Below are positions 45,665-54,167 of a stretch of DNA of 64,000 bases, piece after piece. Each line of letters opens with the position of its first letter. Position 1 is the first letter of the stretch. Below the pieces are notes generated by a model. That model saw only the letters and a program-made list of their open reading frames with translations, did no database searches and was not told the origin of the DNA. Position numbers and translations under genes: made by a program. Origin of the DNA: Microcaldota archaeon (lineage in GTDB: Archaea > Micrarchaeota > Micrarchaeia > Micrarchaeales > Micrarchaeaceae); contig JAJZAJ010000002.1 of assembly GCA_021799475.1 (NCBI GenBank), positions 251,168 to 315,167 on the forward strand. The letters run 5' to 3'.

Positions 45665-47590
45665 ATGCTCAAGCCGGAAACTATAACCAGGATAAGGATT
45701 ATCGCGCACAAGGACTACTATGATGCGCTTGTCTCTGCTCTGCAAGATGCAGGGGTCATGCAGATAGAACCGGTATCAGGAGCGCATGCAGGATCGCTGG
45801 GGCAGGGTATGGAAACTGATCATGCAAGGCTTGATGCCTGCGCTCAGAGGTTTAGGAGTCTCGAGAGCATGCTGCTCCCGGTATCTTCTGGCAAGAGGTT
45901 TTCATTTGAAAGCACAGATGAACTGTTCGAGAAATCAGATGGTATAAAGATAGATGGGAGGGTCATCCAGATAAGAAAGGATCTAGAAAAGCTCTCGGCA
46001 GAAACCCAGTATACCGCACTTACCATCGCGCTCCTGGAACGCATTGATGATTTCACTGGCAATATGTCGGTACTGAACAGCAGAAACGTATCCTCTTTCG
46101 TAATATACGGGAAGGAGCGCGTGAAGGCAGAGGGAATGCTGGGATCGTCTATAAAGAACACGGTCATAGTGCCTCTAAAGCAGTCCGCCATCGTAAGCAT
46201 CGCCAAAGAGCGCACAAATGCGCTGGGTTCGGTTCTTGAAGGCATCGATGTGAAGATAGAAGCGGTTCCGGAACTTGAAGGAAGCGTTATCAGGAACATA
46301 AGAAACGAAAAGAAAAAGTTGGATCAGCTTGCAAGCAGGAACAAGGCACTGATGGTGGAGCTGGAGCATATATCGAGAGAGTATTATCCTATAGTATCTG
46401 CAATACGTGAGCAGCTTGACATAGAAATGGACAAGATAGAAGCATCAGCCAAGTTCGGCTCTACAGAAGCGACGGTAGCGGTAGAGGGCTGGACTCCGGT
46501 AAAAGATATAAAAAAGATAGAGGATATGGCCGGGAGCGTTACCAAAGGAAGATACCTGCTCCAGCACATAAAGACAGACGAACCCGCGCCGACGAAGATG
46601 CATAACCCCAAAGGGTTTAGGCTTTTTGAGGCATTCATAAAGTTCTATTCATTGCCGAAAAGCACTGAGCTCGACCCGACTGTCATATTCGCGCTCGTGT
46701 TTCCCCTGTTCTTTGGTTTGATGGTCGGCGATGCGGGCTATGGCGCGGTCATGCTGCTTGGCGCGCTCTGGCTGCTGTACCGATCAAGCCACATACCGAA
46801 GAAGAGCCATCTTCCGAAAGGGATTGCCAGATTTGTTACCAACATAGTAAGCCCTGACGGCTTGAAAGTACTGGCAAAATCATTGATACCTGGTTCGCTC
46901 GTAGCGATGGCATTCGGGATCATTTTTAACGAGTATTTCGGGTTCCATCTATGGTACAGCACCCCGTTTAGCATAGAGCAGAACCTATCGCAGCTTATTG
47001 TGCTCTCTGGATGGATCGGTGTGTCCATGGTGGCATTCGGGTTCCTGATAAGCATATTCAACAATATCATGAATGGAAATATGAAGCATGCTGCAGCAAA
47101 GGCAGGATGGCTGCTTGCCATGGCCGGGCTTGTGATGTTCGGGCTTTCGGTGCTTCACAGGGCTGATCTTGGTATTGGAAACAGCTACTCCGTGCTTTCG
47201 TATTTGCTTATCGGGGCCGGGCTGGCGCTGATAGCGGTCTTTGAGGGCGCTATCGCACTGATGGAGCTGCCTTCTCTTATAAGCCACATACTCTCTTATA
47301 CCAGGCTTATCGGGATACTCCTGGCTTCGGTTATACTTGCAGAGGTCATAGACTTCATCTTCGTGGCGGGAATTGAAAAATCCCTGCTGTTCGGGATAGT
47401 TGGAATTGCTGTGCTGCTGTTCGGACAGCTGTTTAACATAATAGTCGCGCTCTTCGAGCCCGGGATACAGGGAGCCAGGCTCTTCTACGTCGAGTTCTTT
47501 TCCAAATTCTATGAAGGCAACGGGAACGAATTCAGGCCATTTGCGAACAGCAGGAAGAGGACAGTTCCGCGACTTAGCGGCAAATCATAA
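45665..47590 (+). CDS. atpI: A-type ATP synthase subunit I (membrane a subunit)
   Basis: Stator membrane subunit with the ion half-channels. 641 residues from ATG 45665. The cytosolic half to about 335 contains two alpha/beta lobes and coiled coil ('LEGSVIRNIRNEKKKLDQLASRNK'), with 'VAVEGWTP' in the second lobe. Then come seven or eight helices. 'FGLMVGDAGYGAVML' marks the start of the membrane domain, and 'LPSLISHILSYTRLIGILLAS' contains the Arg expected to face the c-ring Glu. It closes the operon. Confidence 0.95.
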   Translation: MLKPETITRIRIIAHKDYYDALVSALQDAGVMQIEPVSGAHAGSLGQGMETDHARLDACAQRFRSLESMLLPVSSGKRFSFESTDELFEKSDGIKIDGRVIQIRKDLEKLSAETQYTALTIALLERIDDFTGNMSVLNSRNVSSFVIYGKERVKAEGMLGSSIKNTVIVPLKQSAIVSIAKERTNALGSVLEGIDVKIEAVPELEGSVIRNIRNEKKKLDQLASRNKALMVELEHISREYYPIVSAIREQLDIEMDKIEASAKFGSTEATVAVEGWTPVKDIKKIEDMAGSVTKGRYLLQHIKTDEPAPTKMHNPKGFRLFEAFIKFYSLPKSTELDPTVIFALVFPLFFGLMVGDAGYGAVMLLGALWLLYRSSHIPKKSHLPKGIARFVTNIVSPDGLKVLAKSLIPGSLVAMAFGIIFNEYFGFHLWYSTPFSIEQNLSQLIVLSGWIGVSMVAFGFLISIFNNIMNGNMKHAAAKAGWLLAMAGLVMFGLSVLHRADLGIGNSYSVLSYLLIGAGLALIAVFEGAIALMELPSLISHILSYTRLIGILLASVILAEVIDFIFVAGIEKSLLFGIVGIAVLLFGQLFNIIVALFEPGIQGARLFYVEFFSKFYEGNGNEFRPFANSRKRTVPRLSGKS

Positions 47591-47620
47591 TCTTGAATAT
47601 GAATATGTGGATATGCGCCA

Positions 47621-48586
47621 TTACGGAGGCGTATAGTTAGACGCCCATATGCCGCTGTATGAGTAATTGTAGATATGGCCGGAAAGCCCGGATCCGCTGT
47701 AGTCCTGCGTGTTGCCGTTTAGCGGATACCATGCAGCAAGGTTCTTCAAGTCTATCGGATCCCCGCCGACTCCTTCTATGTATAGCATCTGTATCTCGCT
47801 TTGCGAAAGTGACGTATTGTAAATCTGTATGTTTGCTATCAAGCCGTTGAAGTTGCTGTCCCATGTGCCTATGCTCCCGTTCCCGAGGTGCAGGCATCCT
47901 ATGTAACCGGATAATGGGGGAAGTAGCTTTCCATCCATATACACAGAGCCTATCCCGTTCGAAAGCTCCATCGCCGTCTGCAGCCATACTTCTTTGAAAT
48001 TTCCGAGAAAGAATATCTGGTTTCTAGAAGTATAATTCCTTATCTCATACCTTATTATGGAATCATTGTATTCAAGGTTCAGGGTGTCGTTCTCCGGAGA
48101 GCCGTTGACCAATGCATATACTCCGCCGAGAGACTTAAGGCTTGGGACTGCCCTGACACCAGTAAGCCACGAGTTGTATGTCACAGAGGATGTAGTGCCA
48201 TTAGGTCCCATGCCAAGATCATATGACCATCCCATCATTGTCACATTGCACAGGAGCTTATCCGGGAAAGGGGGAGATATTCCTATACACGTTCCTTTTT
48301 GCGCGCAGTTATTCGACCATTTGCCCCCCGGCCTGAAATACGCCGTAAATTCCGGAAGCTCGCTGTTGCACACGCCCTGGAGCACGCTGCTACTAGAAGT
48401 TACGCCCCTTATGACCTGGCAACTTCCTGGAAACGCCCTTGGCCCTGTCAGGCTTGTGCCGAATATGCCGAATTCATACAGCGCAAGCAGCATGATTCCT
48501 ATTATAAGCAGCATCCAGAAATAGGTCATTATATACTCCATTGCGCTTTGAGCCTTGAAACCGAATCCTGCCTGCTTTATTGCCAA
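47621..48586 (-). CDS. Class III signal-peptide (pilin-like) protein with LamG domain
   Basis: 321 residues from TTG 48586, chosen because minus-strand GATGAT lies 3 nt upstream and the frame before it is unrelated to the family. 'FKAQSAMEYIMTYFWMLLIIGIMLLALY' is a class III signal plus helix, then the two-Cys stalk 'PGSCQVIR...LQGVCNSELPE' shared with the 10.9-12.7 kb genes. The LamG domain has 'IANIQIYNTSLSQSEIQMLYIEGVGG' and 'AWYPLNGNTQDYSGS' at the end. It stands apart from the main surface locus, between atpI and the tailed histone, divergent from the latter. Confidence 0.82.
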   Translation of the reverse strand: MAIKQAGFGFKAQSAMEYIMTYFWMLLIIGIMLLALYEFGIFGTSLTGPRAFPGSCQVIRGVTSSSSVLQGVCNSELPEFTAYFRPGGKWSNNCAQKGTCIGISPPFPDKLLCNVTMMGWSYDLGMGPNGTTSSVTYNSWLTGVRAVPSLKSLGGVYALVNGSPENDTLNLEYNDSIIRYEIRNYTSRNQIFFLGNFKEVWLQTAMELSNGIGSVYMDGKLLPPLSGYIGCLHLGNGSIGTWDSNFNGLIANIQIYNTSLSQSEIQMLYIEGVGGDPIDLKNLAAWYPLNGNTQDYSGSGLSGHIYNYSYSGIWASNYTPP

Positions 48587-48629
48587 TGGATCATCTGGAG
48601 GAGTACCGCTAATTCTATGATATGAATGG

Positions 48630-48645
48630 CTATTTAAAAAGATAG
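48630..48645. promoter_or_regulatory. Shared TATA-like element for divergent LamG pilin and histone genes
   Basis: A/T-rich imperfect palindrome with CTAT and ATAG arms around TTTAAAAAG. On the minus strand transcription would begin about 25 nt before the TTG at 48586; on the plus strand about 34 nt before the TTG at 48696. It is the only strong TATA-like sequence in the divergent spacer. Confidence 0.45.
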
Positions 48646-48695
48646 GTTTCTTATACGTGTGGGTGCTCTCCACAGGGAGCATATTTGGTGATAAT

Positions 48696-49070
48696 TTGGG
48701 TAAAGGAAGAGTATTCAGTCTATATGATGTGGAGCAGTTCCTCCGCGAAGCAGGGGCTAAAAAGATAAACGAGAAGGCTCTGGTAAGCTTGGAGCAGGAA
48801 CTGGAAGAAACAGCGGCGCGGCTCATCGACGAAGCGCAGATGTACGCAAGCTATGCGGGAAGAAACCTGCTGATAAACAAGGCAGATGTCAGTCTAGCGA
48901 GCAGACCCTCTTCATCTTCATCTCATACATGGAATAGGAAGCCGGCGCTTGCGACAGCGATATCGAGAAGGAAAGCGGCTATCATGAGGCGCGCGGCGCG
49001 GGCCGCATACGTAAAGCCAAGGCAAGGTGCAGTAATAAACTATGATAAGGAAAAGGATATCCTCTGCTGA
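48696..49070 (+). CDS. Histone-fold protein with long basic C-terminal tail
   Basis: 124 residues from TTG 48696, which has GGTGAT at 48687-48692 with a 3-nt spacer; GTG 48657 would add 13. Residues about 9-68 align end to end with archaeal histones: 'VEQFLREAGAKKINEKAL' (helix 1, loop 1), a long middle helix, and 'YASYAGRNLLINKADVSLA' corresponding to the usual A-R-H-A-G-R-K-T-I-x-x-x-D-I-x-L-A. Residues 69-124 are a Ser linker then an Arg/Lys-rich segment ('ISRRKAAIMRRAARAAYVK'). Plain archaeal histones end near the fold, so the tail is unusual. DNA binding is expected from the fold. Confidence 0.82.
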   Translation: MGKGRVFSLYDVEQFLREAGAKKINEKALVSLEQELEETAARLIDEAQMYASYAGRNLLINKADVSLASRPSSSSSHTWNRKPALATAISRRKAAIMRRAARAAYVKPRQGAVINYDKEKDILC

Positions 49071-49085
49071 GCGTTCGGAAACGGG

Positions 49086-50129
49086 TTAGAGCAGGTGCAT
49101 CCAGTGCATAGAGAATGCTAGCAGAACGAAGAGCGCTTCTGTAATCCACATGTAAAGCGATACCTCCCATTCCTTTGCCCTCTTCAGGTTCATGAAAAGG
49201 TGGCACCAACTGTATATCTTTTTCCCGTATGGAGGCGCCATTGTCCCATCCTTCTGCAGCTTTCCTAAATCCGTCACCTTAAACCTTTTCCTGAGGTGGA
49301 GCACGAACTCTATTATATACGGCAGGAATAGCACTATACCGAAGGCTTCCATATTGCCTACGACTATCGCAGCCACAAATGCAGCGCTCATTCCAAAATA
49401 GAGGCTGTCGCCGGGGAGTATTTTCGCGGGGAAGAAAGTGAATATCGCAAACGCAGCCAGCGCAGCCACCATTACCCCGGATATCAGCGCACCTAATTCG
49501 CTGCCATAGAGCAGGCTGTAAAGCAGGAGCCCCAGGAATATCACGAGACCGCTGCCAGTGGCTATCCCGTCAAATCCCCCGACCAGGTTGAATGCATTCG
49601 TAACGAAAATAACTGCAAGAGGGAGGATAAGCAGAGGGTAGAAAAGCCCGAAGTTGACAGGCCCTACTATGGGCAGGTTTATGGTAGAGATTCCTGCATT
49701 TATTGCAATAAGCGGTATCGCTCCGAACAGGGCGAAGAGCGGCTTCTGCCACTGTTTCAAACCCTTCCTTATATCCATCATATCTGTCGTCTTTACTGCT
49801 ACTTTCTTGACGTTGAGATCGTCAAGGAAACCCGCTATTGTCTCAAGCACCACTGCGAGGGTTACCGCAAAGAGCACCGTAAGCGACGCGGTCGGTATAT
49901 AAAGATTAAAGCTTGCTCCTGATGCATATGCCAGTATACCGATAACAAATCCGCATGCGACTGCGAACCCGCCGCTTGCTGTTATAATCGGTTTCCCTTT
50001 TTTGTTGTTGTCATAAGAGACAATTCCGGATTCAAAGAAATATGATTTTACAAAGTACACGGAAAGTATCGTTACGACGAATGATACCAGAGCCGGGACT
50101 ATTATAGTAAGATATGTTGTATATGCCAT
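49086..50129 (-). CDS. GlcNAc-1-phosphate transferase family membrane protein (AglH/Alg7/MraY-like)
   Basis: 347-residue polytopic enzyme that attaches a sugar-1-phosphate from a UDP-sugar to dolichyl or undecaprenyl phosphate. 'ETIAGFLDDLNVKK' carries the D-D pair, 'NAFNLVGGFDGIATG' is the N-x-x-G-x-D-G metal/nucleotide motif, and 'PAKILPGDSLYFGMSAAFVAA' follows, as in the eukaryotic Alg7/archaeal AglH branch. About ten helices are present. In this archaeon it likely starts N-glycan or surface glycan synthesis; the many sequons in the neighbouring surface proteins fit. Converges on the histone gene (15-nt gap). Confidence 0.9.
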   Translation of the reverse strand: MAYTTYLTIIVPALVSFVVTILSVYFVKSYFFESGIVSYDNNKKGKPIITASGGFAVACGFVIGILAYASGASFNLYIPTASLTVLFAVTLAVVLETIAGFLDDLNVKKVAVKTTDMMDIRKGLKQWQKPLFALFGAIPLIAINAGISTINLPIVGPVNFGLFYPLLILPLAVIFVTNAFNLVGGFDGIATGSGLVIFLGLLLYSLLYGSELGALISGVMVAALAAFAIFTFFPAKILPGDSLYFGMSAAFVAAIVVGNMEAFGIVLFLPYIIEFVLHLRKRFKVTDLGKLQKDGTMAPPYGKKIYSWCHLFMNLKRAKEWEVSLYMWITEALFVLLAFSMHWMHLL

Positions 50130-50213
50130 GCCAATCCATTGCCTTTCCTGTTTTATCTGCCTTATTAAAGGAATCGCATATTATAAATATACTGTCTGAA
50201 GCAATTCTATCGC

Positions 50214-50287
50214 GCTCCCCTAGTATAACTTGGATAGAACGCGGGCTTGCGGAGCCTGTGATCCGGGTTCAAATCCCGGGGGGAGCG
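50214..50287 (+). tRNA. tRNA-Arg(GCG)
   Basis: A 74-nt cloverleaf. Acceptor GCTCCCC/GGGGAGC pairs fully, with discriminator G. Anticodon stem CGGGC/GCCTG holds the loop TTGCGGA, so the anticodon is GCG. The T arm is CCGGG-TTCAAAT-CCCGG. No intron, no encoded CCA. The DUF4143-type ATPase gene and an AT-rich segment follow. Confidence 0.93.
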
Positions 50288-50416
50288 ATCCATTCTGGAA
50301 CATTTTGTCGTCGAGATGCAGTTTTCAGTAAAAGTTCTGTCATCGAAAAATATTGGGTTATGTTCTCCATTTTTTCACTTTATTGAAAGAAGTAAAACAT
50401 GAATCGGAGTGAAATG

Positions 50417-51694
50417 TCATTTATCATCCGTGTGTAGCAACATCCATTTCCAAGTTGGAATCACCCTTATCAATTTCCCCCTAATCTTTATCTCACGTTC
50501 CTCATCGAATGTCAGTATCACCAACTTGTCGCAACGCAGATTAACGGATGCTCTTATAAGCGCCTCTGTTTCTCTCGTGTACGTTTCCTGCTCCTTAATG
50601 GAATAACTAACCTGTATTAACTCCTTTACTGTGTCTTTCTCTTCAATAACAAAATCGACCTCATTAGCCTGCGTTGCATAATAAGATATCCGTTTCTTCC
50701 TTCTAAGCAACTCTACAAATACTTGATTCTCCAATTTCTTCGAAAAGTCCACGCTTGCAATTTCGAGCAATCCAGAATCTGAAACATATAATTTCTGCTT
50801 TGTATTTCTTTCCTTGGGTTTTTTCGAATAGCGTTGGAGTAAGAAAAAAAGAAAAACGCTTTGCGCATATGTCAAATAATTCAATGTAGTCTGCGAGGAA
50901 ACTTTCAAGCCTTGCTCTGAAAACCATTCTGCAAGTTTCGCTGCTGATATAACCCTACAGGATGAGCCTAACATGCTGTTTATGGCAGCCTTTAAGATTG
51001 CAGTTTTTCTTATTTTGTATTTGTCTATGATATCCTTTTGCAGCACGGTTTCATACAACTCTCTTAGGATAATTGCTTTCTCATCGTCAGTATCAGATGC
51101 AACGGCAAGAGGATATCCCCCGAAATTTATAAAGTCGCTAAAGTATCTGAGAAGTTTACCAGCGGCGGGTGCATCTAAGTATTTTCGGTAATCTAGATTT
51201 TTAGCGGAGCAGTATTCCTTGAATGAAAAAGGCAGCACCAGCAGGTTCATTGCCCTGCCTCTTAGCTCTTGAGGCAGATTACTTGTGGATAGCTCTGACG
51301 TTGAACCAGAGATTATAATATGATAGCGATGCTCGTCAAACAGGGTACGTAGCCAACGCCCCCAGCTCGGGAAGTTTTGTATCTCATCTATAAACAAGTA
51401 CATGTCCTTGTCTGGCTCAGGATTGTAGATCTTGAATATTGACTTCTCTATCTCATCAAGGTCATCAGGTTTTATGCCTTCAAAGTCTATGTCCTCTCCG
51501 TTTATGAATATCTTGTTGTTATCAGGAAGATCTAGGGCATTCTTCTGCTGCAGCATCAGATAGGTCTTGCCTGCCCTTCGAGGTCCGATTATGGCGCTTA
51601 TAAAGTTACCTTTTATCGAAGGCACCTGCCTGGCAATCATGTTCAGTTTTTTACCGTAGTTCCTGTACCGCATTATGGCGTTATCTATGTTCAT
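50417..51694 (-). CDS. AAA-family ATPase with DUF4143-like C-terminus
   Basis: 425 residues. Walker A GPRRAGKT (37-44), Walker B 'MYLFIDEIQNFPSW' near residue 100, sensor-like 'YHIIISGSTSEL', then 'LPQELRGRAMNLLVLPFSFKEYC', the hallmark of the archaeal/bacterial AAA_14-DUF4143 ATPases. The C-terminal half contains a winged helix and a nuclease-like stretch ('YYATQANEVDFVIEEKD'). These proteins are abundant, often mobile and of uncertain role. Upstream lies a notably A/T-rich region. It ends 129 nt from tRNA-Arg. Confidence 0.9.
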   Translation of the reverse strand: MNIDNAIMRYRNYGKKLNMIARQVPSIKGNFISAIIGPRRAGKTYLMLQQKNALDLPDNNKIFINGEDIDFEGIKPDDLDEIEKSIFKIYNPEPDKDMYLFIDEIQNFPSWGRWLRTLFDEHRYHIIISGSTSELSTSNLPQELRGRAMNLLVLPFSFKEYCSAKNLDYRKYLDAPAAGKLLRYFSDFINFGGYPLAVASDTDDEKAIILRELYETVLQKDIIDKYKIRKTAILKAAINSMLGSSCRVISAAKLAEWFSEQGLKVSSQTTLNYLTYAQSVFLFFLLQRYSKKPKERNTKQKLYVSDSGLLEIASVDFSKKLENQVFVELLRRKKRISYYATQANEVDFVIEEKDTVKELIQVSYSIKEQETYTRETEALIRASVNLRCDKLVILTFDEEREIKIRGKLIRVIPTWKWMLLHTDDK

Positions 51695-51827
51695 ATGTCA
51701 AATATTGCACCGAAAGGTATTTAATATTATCTATTAGTAGTTGACTATTAAATAATAATAATCAAATAGCACTTTATTAGATAAAACAGCCTTTTTACTA
51801 AATCTATACTCTAGCTATAATTTAGTA

Positions 51828-52022
51828 ATGACGAACGTCGATGGACCACGTGTCGGCTACATTATATCCGATAATGCAGCACTCTACAATAATCCATTTT
51901 ATCTTTTTGAGAGCGATAGGCTGCTCCGCAACTTAAGCGCCGAGGATGTCAGCAAGACCTTCGAGAAGCACATAGATCCGGAAAACTCTTTGGTGTTCAT
52001 CACATTGCCCGAAACGCAATGA
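51828..52022 (+). CDS. Small protein of unknown function upstream of an HEXXH protein
   Basis: 64 residues, acidic, no membrane segment, no recognised family. ATG 51828 follows an A/T-rich spacer that can hold a promoter ('ctataatttag' just upstream). The last codons overlap the next gene by 4 nt (ATGA), a strong sign of a two-gene unit. The small-plus-metallopeptidase layout recalls antitoxin/ImmA-like pairs, but no sequence evidence supports that role. Confidence 0.55.
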   Translation: MTNVDGPRVGYIISDNAALYNNPFYLFESDRLLRNLSAEDVSKTFEKHIDPENSLVFITLPETQ

Positions 52023-52633
52023 GTTTAAATCCCTGTGCCTTATTCTCTATCATGGAAGCAGCCTTGGTAATGCTCAAGAGACAGCATGGAATCAATGATG
52101 TCTACATATACAGGGATGTCGGCAGGATGCAGTGCCTATTCTCGGACATTTTCATAGGGTTCGACAGGCTAGAATGCGTCAGGCGGATGTTCGGCAAGGA
52201 AACGTTACCGATACTGACAAACCTTGATGTCAGGATATTTGACGGAGAAGGCTACATGTGGGTTGATCCGGACCATGCGGCGCTGATGGTGAACCGGCAT
52301 TATCTGGAAAACGGGTCAAAGAGAGATATCTATCTTGACGCGATACATGAGCTTGTCCATGTAAGACAGCTTCTTGAAGGAAAACAGCTATTCGATGAGC
52401 GCTACAAGTACGTAAACCGCCCAACAGAGATAGAGGCGTATAAAATAGCCGTAAAGGAGGGCAGGCGCATAGGGATGAACAAAGAGGAGCTTGAGGAATA
52501 CTTAAAAGTAGACTGGATCAGCAAAGAGGAGCTTGAAAGGCTGTGTATCAATGTAGGGCTGGAAAAGCAGATCCGGAAGAAGCCAACAAAGAAAAAGAAG
52601 ATTAAAATGCAGAAGAAAAAGAAGGTAAAATAA
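52019..52633 (+). CDS. Predicted HEXXH zinc metalloprotein with Lys-rich tail
   Basis: 204 residues. 'DAIHELVHVRQLLEGKQLF' near residue 120 is an HExxH zinc site on a helix, with 'RPTEIEAYKIA' about 20 residues later supplying a candidate third ligand Glu (gluzincin-like spacing). Residues 182-204 are almost all Lys and may bind nucleic acid. No signal peptide. Family not identified; an ImmA/IrrE-like or SprT-like peptidase is possible. Translationally coupled to the 64-residue protein before it. Confidence 0.65.
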   Translation: MSLNPCALFSIMEAALVMLKRQHGINDVYIYRDVGRMQCLFSDIFIGFDRLECVRRMFGKETLPILTNLDVRIFDGEGYMWVDPDHAALMVNRHYLENGSKRDIYLDAIHELVHVRQLLEGKQLFDERYKYVNRPTEIEAYKIAVKEGRRIGMNKEELEEYLKVDWISKEELERLCINVGLEKQIRKKPTKKKKIKMQKKKKVK

Positions 52634-52714
52634 AATCAAGAGATGCAGAAGGAAAATAGGAGACAAGTAGAGGATAAGTAAAGGATAACTTGATAAAAGG
52701 ATAGAGGTTAGAAA

Positions 52715-54157
52715 ATGACCGGATTTAAGAAAGTGACAGATTTTGCTTGGGAGGTAGCCAGAGATAAAGAGAGCGGGATGAATGCTCCCATAAGGCTATA
52801 CGCGAATGAAGCAATAAAAGACATGGTTGAAAGAGACAGGACATTGGGGCAGGCGATGAACGCAGCAAAACTCCCTTCAATAGTCGGTCCTATGCTCTTA
52901 ATGCCTGATGCACATGAAGGGTATTCTTTCCCAATAGGAGGAGTGGCCGCATTCGATGCAGATAAAGGGATAGTATCACCCGGTGCTGTCGGTTACGACA
53001 TAAACTGCTCAGTCAGGGTTATAAAGACAGACTTGACGGAAAAAGATTTGCGGCCAAAGCTGCCGGAACTGATGGACAGGATGTTCAAGAACGTCCCGAG
53101 CGGAGTGGGCAGCAAGAATAACCTGGGCTTCACGATCAAGGATCTTGACAGGATCGCTGCAGAAGGAGTGGATTACATAGTGAGGAAGGGATTCGGAATG
53201 ATGGAAGATGCAGAACTGATGGAGGAGAAAGGCTGCATGGCCGGAGCCGATCCCGCGAAAGTGAGCGACTTCGCGAAGAAGAGAGGGATGCAGCAGCTCG
53301 GCACCATGGGAGCAGGTAACCACTTCGCAGAGGTGCAGAAAATAGACAAGATTCTTGACAGAGGTATTGCAAAAGCTTACGGGCTTGAAGAGGGAAATGT
53401 CGTGATAATGCTGCACAGCGGCTCGCGCGGCTATGGCCACCAGGTATGCAGTGATTACTTGAGAGTATGCAGTGACTGGCAGCGGAAGCGCGGAATAAAA
53501 ATGTCTGACCCGGGGCTAGTCTACGCCGAAACAGGCAGCAAGGAAGCAGATGATTATCTGGCTGCGATGCGCGCGGCGGTCAACTTCGCGTTCTGCAACC
53601 ATGAGATAATGACGCACTTCATAAGGAAGAGCTTTGAGGAAACGTTCCACAAAAGCGCAGATGCTCTCGGCATGGACCTGCTTTATCACTTGTCGCATAA
53701 TATTGTGAAGCTCGAAGAGCATAATGCTGATGGAAAGAGGGTTAAGGTCTATGTCCATAGGAAGGGGGCGACGAGGGCGTTCGGGCCTGGCAGCAGGGAT
53801 GTTCCGAGCGTTTACAGGAATGCCGGACAGCCGGTATTGATACCCGGGAGCATGGGAACTGCAAGCTACATACTTGCTGGAAGAAAAGAGAGCATGACTG
53901 AAACATTCGGCTCCTCGTGCCATGGAGCGGGTAGGGTGATGTCAAGGCACCAGGCGCTGAGGGATTTCACATCGGAAAAGACGCTTGGCATTATGGAGAG
54001 CAAGAACATACAGCTCAGGGTGCGCAGCAAGAAGCTTGTAAGCGAGGAGGCTGAATGGGCCTATAAGGATGTGGATGAGGTCGTCAAGAGCATAGAAGGC
54101 GCAAAGATATCTACCGCTGTGGCAAGGCTGGTGCCGATGGGAGTTGCAAAGGGATGA
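52715..54157 (+). CDS. rtcB: RNA-splicing ligase RtcB
   Basis: GTP- and Mn2+-dependent ligase that joins 2',3'-cyclic phosphate ends to 5'-OH ends, sealing archaeal tRNA exons. 480 residues, no intein (a common feature in RtcB of some archaea). Metal and guanylate residues are visible: 'MPDAHEGYSFPIGGVAAFD', 'GAVGYDINCSVRVI' (Cys), 'GAGNHFAEVQ', 'LHSGSRGYGHQVCSDY', 'RKGATRAFGPG' and 'GSSCHGAGRVMSR' with the guanylylated His. The SET-domain gene follows 10 nt later. Confidence 0.97.
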   Translation: MTGFKKVTDFAWEVARDKESGMNAPIRLYANEAIKDMVERDRTLGQAMNAAKLPSIVGPMLLMPDAHEGYSFPIGGVAAFDADKGIVSPGAVGYDINCSVRVIKTDLTEKDLRPKLPELMDRMFKNVPSGVGSKNNLGFTIKDLDRIAAEGVDYIVRKGFGMMEDAELMEEKGCMAGADPAKVSDFAKKRGMQQLGTMGAGNHFAEVQKIDKILDRGIAKAYGLEEGNVVIMLHSGSRGYGHQVCSDYLRVCSDWQRKRGIKMSDPGLVYAETGSKEADDYLAAMRAAVNFAFCNHEIMTHFIRKSFEETFHKSADALGMDLLYHLSHNIVKLEEHNADGKRVKVYVHRKGATRAFGPGSRDVPSVYRNAGQPVLIPGSMGTASYILAGRKESMTETFGSSCHGAGRVMSRHQALRDFTSEKTLGIMESKNIQLRVRSKKLVSEEAEWAYKDVDEVVKSIEGAKISTAVARLVPMGVAKG

Positions 54158-54167
54158 GGTATTTTGT

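Noticed and set aside
48587-48826. 80-residue N-terminal extension of the 47.6-48.6 kb pilin
   Set aside because: It runs antisense through the histone gene, would place the class III signal internally, and TTG 48586 has a proper ribosome-binding site.
50214-50416. Integration (attachment) site at tRNA-Arg
   Set aside because: I found no second copy of the tRNA 3' end nearby and no integrase gene; only the island content is suggestive.
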